64,000 bases of DNA from Anabaena catenula FACHB-362 (lineage in GTDB: Bacteria > Cyanobacteriota > Cyanobacteriia > Cyanobacteriales > Nostocaceae), in contig NZ_JACJTQ010000010.1 of NCBI RefSeq assembly GCF_014698735.1, positions 62,001 to 126,000 on the forward strand, given 5' to 3'. The stretch's first letter is position 1, and every line of letters starts with the position of its first letter. Positions 59,695-64,000 of this stretch are shown here, one piece after another. The notes under the pieces were generated by a model. That model saw only the letters and a program-made list of their open reading frames with translations, was not told the origin of the DNA and ran no database searches. Made by a program: the position numbers and the translations under genes.

Positions 59695-60879
59695 TTAACT
59701 GGCAACTTCTAAATTAGTTGTGCCAGTAGGTATTGCCACGTATTTACGGATTACGCCCATGACTCGTTCAGCGATGATCGGTTTAGATATAAAATCCGTA
59801 GAACCCACTACCTTGGCGCGAACTCTATCTAAAAGACCATCATTGCCAGTTAAGATAATTACTGGTGTATTACTAAAGGTAGGAATGCGTCGTAGTTGAG
59901 TGCAGATTTCATAGCCACTGGCTATGGGCATAACTAAATCCAAGAAAATCAAGTCTGGCTTATGCTGAATCAGAATAGGCAAAGCTTGTACAGCATCTTC
60001 AATTTTGATAAATCTCAGACCATGAGATGTGATAATTTCTTCTAGCATTTTACAGACCAGAGGACTATCGTCTACACAAGCTACCAAGGGAGGAATTTTA
60101 TTTCTGGTTTGTCTGGGTGTGGAGTTCTCAACTTCACTCACTTGTAAGGGTGTATCCGGAACTTCTACTAACTCAATAATTCCTTTGAGAATATAGGGAA
60201 GTAAAGAACGAGCAATGGGCATAACATCCTGCCTCATTTTTATGCCTAGCTCTCGCAGAGTGTATTTGCCATTAATTAAACTGACAAAGTTTTTATATAC
60301 AGATGGACTTACCATCTCCTGAAGTTGTTCTGGTCTCCGCAAAACTGGTGATGAATTAGGGGAAACATTAGCCAAACCCACCTTTGACCAAATAGCCCAC
60401 GAATCTTGCATCTGTTTTATTGACATATCTGCACTCGTGAAGCTCATTGGCATATCTAAAACAATGTCCTGGCTAAGATGAGACGTTACAGATGCAAAAT
60501 CTATCTCCTGCGCTAAGTCAAAAAAAAGTTCTGCAATCGTGTTTTCGACAATAGCTTGAATTTGTTCCCGTTGGATTTTTTGTCTTTTGTATAAGATATC
60601 CAAGAGGTTATAGTCCCAGTAATCTAGGGCAATATCTTCAGGCCGACAACGGATTTTATCTAAGTCAATATGGGGACAGTGTTGAGCCATTTGTCTGCGC
60701 CAACGCCTGAAGGGATGAGTTCCCCCTGAAGCCCACACTAACCTTCCAAGACGATAATAGAAAGCCCATTGCCTTCCCTTGGAACTCTTAATACTTAATT
60801 TTCCGTTGTATTGCAGTTGAGTACAGCTTTTAAACTCATTTAGTAAGTTATGAGATTCTATGAGTTCTGAGTTGGTCAT
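59695..60879 (-). CDS. pixG: PatA/PixG-type response regulator (PATAN + receiver)
   Basis: A 394-residue regulator. N-terminal PATAN domain (about 5-240), starting LNEFKSCTQLQYNGKLSIKS, then a linker and a C-terminal receiver (about 262-385) with D270-D271, phospho-acceptor D314 (IFLDLVMPIASGYEI) and the usual Thr and Lys (TGND, ISKPI). PATAN-receiver proteins control pilus-based motility. First gene of pixG-H-I-J-L. The same family includes PatA, which acts in heterocyst patterning, but the operon context argues for PixG. Confidence 0.9.
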   Translation of the reverse strand: MTNSELIESHNLLNEFKSCTQLQYNGKLSIKSSKGRQWAFYYRLGRLVWASGGTHPFRRWRRQMAQHCPHIDLDKIRCRPEDIALDYWDYNLLDILYKRQKIQREQIQAIVENTIAELFFDLAQEIDFASVTSHLSQDIVLDMPMSFTSADMSIKQMQDSWAIWSKVGLANVSPNSSPVLRRPEQLQEMVSPSVYKNFVSLINGKYTLRELGIKMRQDVMPIARSLLPYILKGIIELVEVPDTPLQVSEVENSTPRQTRNKIPPLVACVDDSPLVCKMLEEIITSHGLRFIKIEDAVQALPILIQHKPDLIFLDLVMPIASGYEICTQLRRIPTFSNTPVIILTGNDGLLDRVRAKVVGSTDFISKPIIAERVMGVIRKYVAIPTGTTNLEVAS

Positions 60880-61734
60880 ACTTAGTTCCTTGTAATCAAT
60901 AAGTCAGTCTCTAGAAAACCTATACTACCCATATATATACTCAGCAAGTATCTTAGATTAGTGATAGTACAATCTGTAAACTGATGTGAATAGCACCCAT
61001 TGATTTTTTATATATTTGGTAGATAGTATTTGTCAGATGCGATTGAGAATATTAGCAAATATAAATCAGCAGATGCTTCTTCTAATACTCTATATCCTGA
61101 CAACATTTCTGCGCTTAGTTAAATTTCTTATGTTCACCTACGAATGAGCCTTTACCACTGAGAGTCTATTTTACTTCCTAATTTCGTGATTTTATATCAG
61201 TATTAATACTGCTTTTATTTTTCTGTAAATCGCCATGTATATAAAAATGACCAAAAGAATTGATTTATTGTTGAGCAATCGTTAACAAAATTTACCAATT
61301 TTTACATTACCTTCATAGTTTTCTTAAAGAGAATCATTAAATCTTGATTTAAGCTTTAAGTACTCCCATAGATTTATTTTACATGAGAAAAACTCAATTT
61401 TGTTAATTAATTTAGCGTGAAATGTATGAGAAGATGTTTGCTTAATTATAAGATTTATCAAGATTTACTTGTCTAGAAGTTACAAGTTTCGTTTCTATGA
61501 ATTTTAATAAGTTATTAAGAATTTAAATTTTCTTTAATATGTATTGCTAGTATAGCCATTCCCACTTACCGCAGTTTTCAGGTAAATGAACCACAAATAG
61601 ACCTTTTTGGGAAACTTTTCTCCTACCTCTCCCTAATCTCCCCGTTTAGGGGAGGGAAGAGGAGCAGCTTTTATTATTGGAGAGGCTGGGATGTTCTCCC
61701 CTTCAGATTGTCGCCGGATCTTAACGTCTCTTTT
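60880..61734. other. Long AT-rich region upstream of the pix operon
   Basis: 855 bases; the pixG promoter should be in the right-hand part of the minus-strand upstream DNA (60880-61100). No gene was found on either strand. A long imperfect hairpin lies near murQ (separate entry). I recognise no RNA family in it. Confidence 0.5.
61620..61668 (-). terminator. Long hairpin beyond murQ, possible terminator
   Basis: CTCCCC (61638-61643) and GGGGAG (61649-61654) pair around GTTTA. The stem is extended by CTACCTCTCCCT and GGGAAGAGGAG-like arms. It lies 67 bases after the murQ stop, in a sensible place for termination. Confidence 0.45.
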
Positions 61735-62664
61735 TCAAGCACCCAGCTTGTGTTTTTTGTAACTGTCAACAGCAGCCCGAAGATTACCCTGGTGTGCGGC
61801 GAGGATTTGTTCACCTGCTTCTTTTTCTAAATCAGTCCAGTGCATTAACAGTGCTAACTTGACCCATTTGCCACTGCGTTCCAGTAGGAAACCTGCGGCT
61901 TCTCGACTTAAGCCAGTGAGGTCTTGTAAAATTCGCAAAGCGCGATCGCGTAATTTTTGATTTGTGACGGCGACATCTACCATGCGATTACCATAAACTT
62001 TGCCTAGCTTGACCATGACCCCCGTAGAAAGGATATTTAAAGCTAGTTTGGTGACAGTACCAGCTTTGAGGCGGGTAGAACCAGCGATAATTTCTGGGCC
62101 AGTTAACAGACGAATGTCAATATCAGCATCAAAATCTACTTGTTCAGCAGGAACACAGGCAATAAAAATAGTCAAAGCTCCCCGTTGACGGGCAGCATTT
62201 AAGGCACCGTGAACATAAGGAGTTGTACCGCCAGCGGTAATACCGACTACTACATCCAATTGGGTGATTTGGCGTTGTGCGATCGCACTTTCTCCATCTT
62301 CTGCCCGATCTTCCAAATCCTCAGAACTGCGTAGCAGTGCGCCAGCACCACCAGCGATAATACCCTGTACCAACTCTGGAGGTGTGCAGAAAGTAGGTGG
62401 ACACTCAGCCGCATCTAACACCCCTAATCTTCCACTTGTCCCCGCACCAATGTAAAATAAACGTCCGCCTTCATAGAGCCGATCTGCCGTGCGTTCAATT
62501 GCTGCTGCTAATTGAATTTTAGCCGCTGCGATCGCTGCTACTGCCTTTTGGTCTTCGTTATTAAATAACTCCACCAATTCCAGAGAGCTAAGTTGGTCTA
62601 AATTTAGACTATTGGGATTTACCTGTTCCGTCAGGAGATGCCCGCGTTCCTGCAAATTTGTCAT
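61735..62664 (-). CDS. murQ: N-acetylmuramic acid 6-phosphate etherase
   Basis: A 309-residue SIS-fold lyase that cleaves the lactyl ether of MurNAc-6-phosphate in peptidoglycan recycling. Visible are RLFYIGAGTSGRLGVLDAAE (sugar-phosphate site, about 65-85), PTFCTPPELVQGIIAGG and ITAGGTTPYV, with E in RSSEDLEDRAEDG. The C-terminal GlmS-like UBA segment (LTGLSREAAGFLLERSGK) is present. The length is normal. It lies next to a DUF3110 gene transcribed the same way. Confidence 0.95.
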   Translation of the reverse strand: MTNLQERGHLLTEQVNPNSLNLDQLSSLELVELFNNEDQKAVAAIAAAKIQLAAAIERTADRLYEGGRLFYIGAGTSGRLGVLDAAECPPTFCTPPELVQGIIAGGAGALLRSSEDLEDRAEDGESAIAQRQITQLDVVVGITAGGTTPYVHGALNAARQRGALTIFIACVPAEQVDFDADIDIRLLTGPEIIAGSTRLKAGTVTKLALNILSTGVMVKLGKVYGNRMVDVAVTNQKLRDRALRILQDLTGLSREAAGFLLERSGKWVKLALLMHWTDLEKEAGEQILAAHQGNLRAAVDSYKKHKLGA

Positions 62665-62706
62665 TTTTTGGTAGTCCTGTGTCAGTTGTCATTTACCAAT
62701 GACTAA

Positions 62707-63150
62707 TTACAATAACCCTTCTAGTCGGCGACGAATGCTGTCTAAGTCTGAATCAGGTTCCTGTACTGGTGTGGTAGATGGATTAAAATATAAGGAATCT
62801 TCATCAGTATCTATTGTTTCGGCTTCCGGTTGCCAGTCGGTTTGTTCCACGTTCACTTCTGGAGGAGTGACGACCAAATTACTATTTTCGGGAATAAGTT
62901 CCCAGTCGTAGCCAGCACTTTCACAAAATTCCTTAATCTCCTGGGCATTCATCACCTCAACTGTTGGTGAGGCGAAATCCTGCGCTTCCAACATCAGAGC
63001 ATAGCGTGTAGCGTCATCTTCTGACTCAAACATCAAGATTTTATTGCGTCTTGCCCCTGACAGCCCTGCTTCAGGATCACCCGTCAAAACTGTGTGAATC
63101 CCCTCGTTATCGGTCCCAGCATTGAAAATTAGTACAAAAACACGCATCAT
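62707..63150 (-). CDS. DUF3110 protein
   Basis: A 147-residue cyanobacterial protein. Residues about 1-75 form DUF3110 (RVFVLIFNAGTDNEGIHTVL, then FESEDDATRYALMLEAQDF). The C-terminal ~55 residues are acidic and probably disordered, ending in a conserved-looking DLDSIRRRLEGLL helix. Function unknown; plants have related plastid proteins. Two adjacent Met codons at the start make the exact start uncertain by one residue. Confidence 0.85.
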   Translation of the reverse strand: MMRVFVLIFNAGTDNEGIHTVLTGDPEAGLSGARRNKILMFESEDDATRYALMLEAQDFASPTVEVMNAQEIKEFCESAGYDWELIPENSNLVVTPPEVNVEQTDWQPEAETIDTDEDSLYFNPSTTPVQEPDSDLDSIRRRLEGLL

Positions 63151-63346
63151 TCAGCCTTTGATCTCAATATTATTCCCATTAAATCAGTAAGCAAGCCCAG
63201 TCTAAAGGTGCGGAGCTTTAGCCTAGCTTATAGAAGTCAACAGAGAACTGAATATCTGTATCCAGGAAGTTGCATAGTTGTTAAATATAGTGTAGTTATT
63301 AAGAGTCGGTTGTTAGCGACATCCGGCAATTTAAGATTTAAAACCT

Positions 63347-64000
63347 ATGTCTAACTCTTCCAATCAAGATTCTCATAGCCCGATCCATAAGCGTAAGCAT
63401 ATATGGTTAATGATATTGAGTCGTGGTGGCGTTGCTTTAGGAGCATTGTTGCTGCTGGGAATTATCGGCGGTCTTTGGCGGTTGCGGGATTTTGTCCAAA
63501 AAGAGTTAGCACCATTGGCAGAGAAAAATCTGACCTCTACCCTCAACCGTCCAGTTAAACTTGGACAACTCAAAGAATTTTCTCTCATGGGGGTAAAATT
63601 TGCCGCTTCAGAGATTCCCCCTACACCCACGGATTCAGATCGGGCTACTATAGAAGCAGTCGAAGCGGGTTTTGACCCCTGGCAATTAATTGTTAACCGC
63701 AGTCTCAAATTAGATGTTACATTAATCAACCCAGATGTTTATATTGAACAGGATCAGCAAGGTCGCTGGATTACCACTAAGATAGCCCCAGGTGGTAAAG
63801 GTGGAATAATTAAAACTGATTTGGATAAACTGCGCTTCCGTAATGGCAGGCTGGTGTTGTTGGCGCAGCAGAAAAGCAAGGAGCCGGAAGCAGGGGGAGA
63901 AATATCAACACCCCAGTCCTCAACTCCTGTAGTATTTTCAGGGCTAAATGGAACTTCCCAACTTGTGGAAAATAACCGCCTGATTAAATTTGATTTAGCG
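63347..64000 (+). CDS. TamB-like (DUF490) inter-membrane protein, N-terminal part
   Basis: The gene runs off the right edge; 218 codons are visible from the ATG at 63347 with no stop. After a basic N-terminus there is one transmembrane anchor (about residues 22-44, GGVALGALLLLGIIGGLWRL). The typical TamB-like start then follows: NLTSTLNRPVKLGQLKEFSL, VKFAASEIPP, and LDVTLINPDVYIEQD with QQGRWI. TamB-family proteins form long beta-taco conduits between the inner and outer membranes and help outer-membrane assembly or lipid transport. In cyanobacteria the gene is often followed by an Omp85 gene, which would lie beyond the window. Confidence 0.85.
   Translation, partial: MSNSSNQDSHSPIHKRKHIWLMILSRGGVALGALLLLGIIGGLWRLRDFVQKELAPLAEKNLTSTLNRPVKLGQLKEFSLMGVKFAASEIPPTPTDSDRATIEAVEAGFDPWQLIVNRSLKLDVTLINPDVYIEQDQQGRWITTKIAPGGKGGIIKTDLDKLRFRNGRLVLLAQQKSKEPEAGGEISTPQSSTPVVFSGLNGTSQLVENNRLIKFDLA

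Overview
The window is chromosomal DNA of a filamentous, probably heterocyst-forming cyanobacterium of the Nostoc/Anabaena group. The evidence is the phycobilisome core operon apcE-A-B-C with a four-repeat core linker, a thioredoxin reductase fused to thioredoxin (NTRC), a complete Pix/Ptx-type phototaxis operon with cyanobacteriochrome-like GAF domains, many HIP1 octamers (GCGATCGC), and heptamer tandem repeats between genes. No tRNA, rRNA or CRISPR array was recognised.

Layout. 0-2 kb: the N-terminus of an OvoA-like gene (cut by the window edge) and ftsW, both on the minus strand. 2.5-6.2 kb: a CHASE2 adenylate cyclase, a small SPOR-like secreted protein and a FecR protein. 6.7-8.8 kb: an accessory patch with a PD-(D/E)XK nuclease-like protein and a HicA/HicB pair. 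8.8-14.1 kb: the allophycocyanin operon (minus). 14.4-31.2 kb: housekeeping and transport genes (NTRC, truB, DUF1400 hydrolase, EamA, VanY-type peptidase, AEC carrier, phosphoribosyltransferase, GPH symporter, HipA-like kinase with DUF3037, ChrA, GDPD, VWA protein). Among them, at 28.5-28.9 kb, is a truncated IscB with an omega-RNA-like structured region in front of it. 31.7-35.7 kb: ligA and a class B PBP2. 36.3-39.5 kb: a polyamine-type ABC importer, potA-potD-potB, without potC.

39.6-49.4 kb is a co-directional block of ten genes: two NTP_transf_5 nucleotidyltransferase-like proteins at its two ends, a PqqD/RRE-like protein with a RiPP-precursor-like tail, an HprK-like kinase, a TPR-glycosyltransferase, three tandem GT2 glycosyltransferases, an SDR oxidoreductase and an SMP-30 lactonase. 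It is the best candidate for an undescribed system: peptide binding (PqqD), phosphoryl or nucleotidyl transfer (HprK-like, NTP_transf_5) and glycosylation are encoded together, but no separate precursor peptide is seen.

49.7-60.9 kb (minus) is pixG-pixH-pixI-pixJ-pixL in that transcriptional order: PATAN response regulator, CheY, CheW, a soluble photoreceptor methyl-accepting protein with six GAF domains, and a CheA hybrid. Five of the GAF domains carry the bilin-type Cys and are spaced exactly 183 residues apart. 61.7-64 kb: murQ, a DUF3110 gene and the start of a TamB-like gene that runs off the window.

Intergenic DNA is repeat-rich. It includes an ~85-bp MITE-like element near 0.4, 2.0 and 4.8 kb (one copy interrupted by an insertion), heptamer tracts, and several large inverted repeats.
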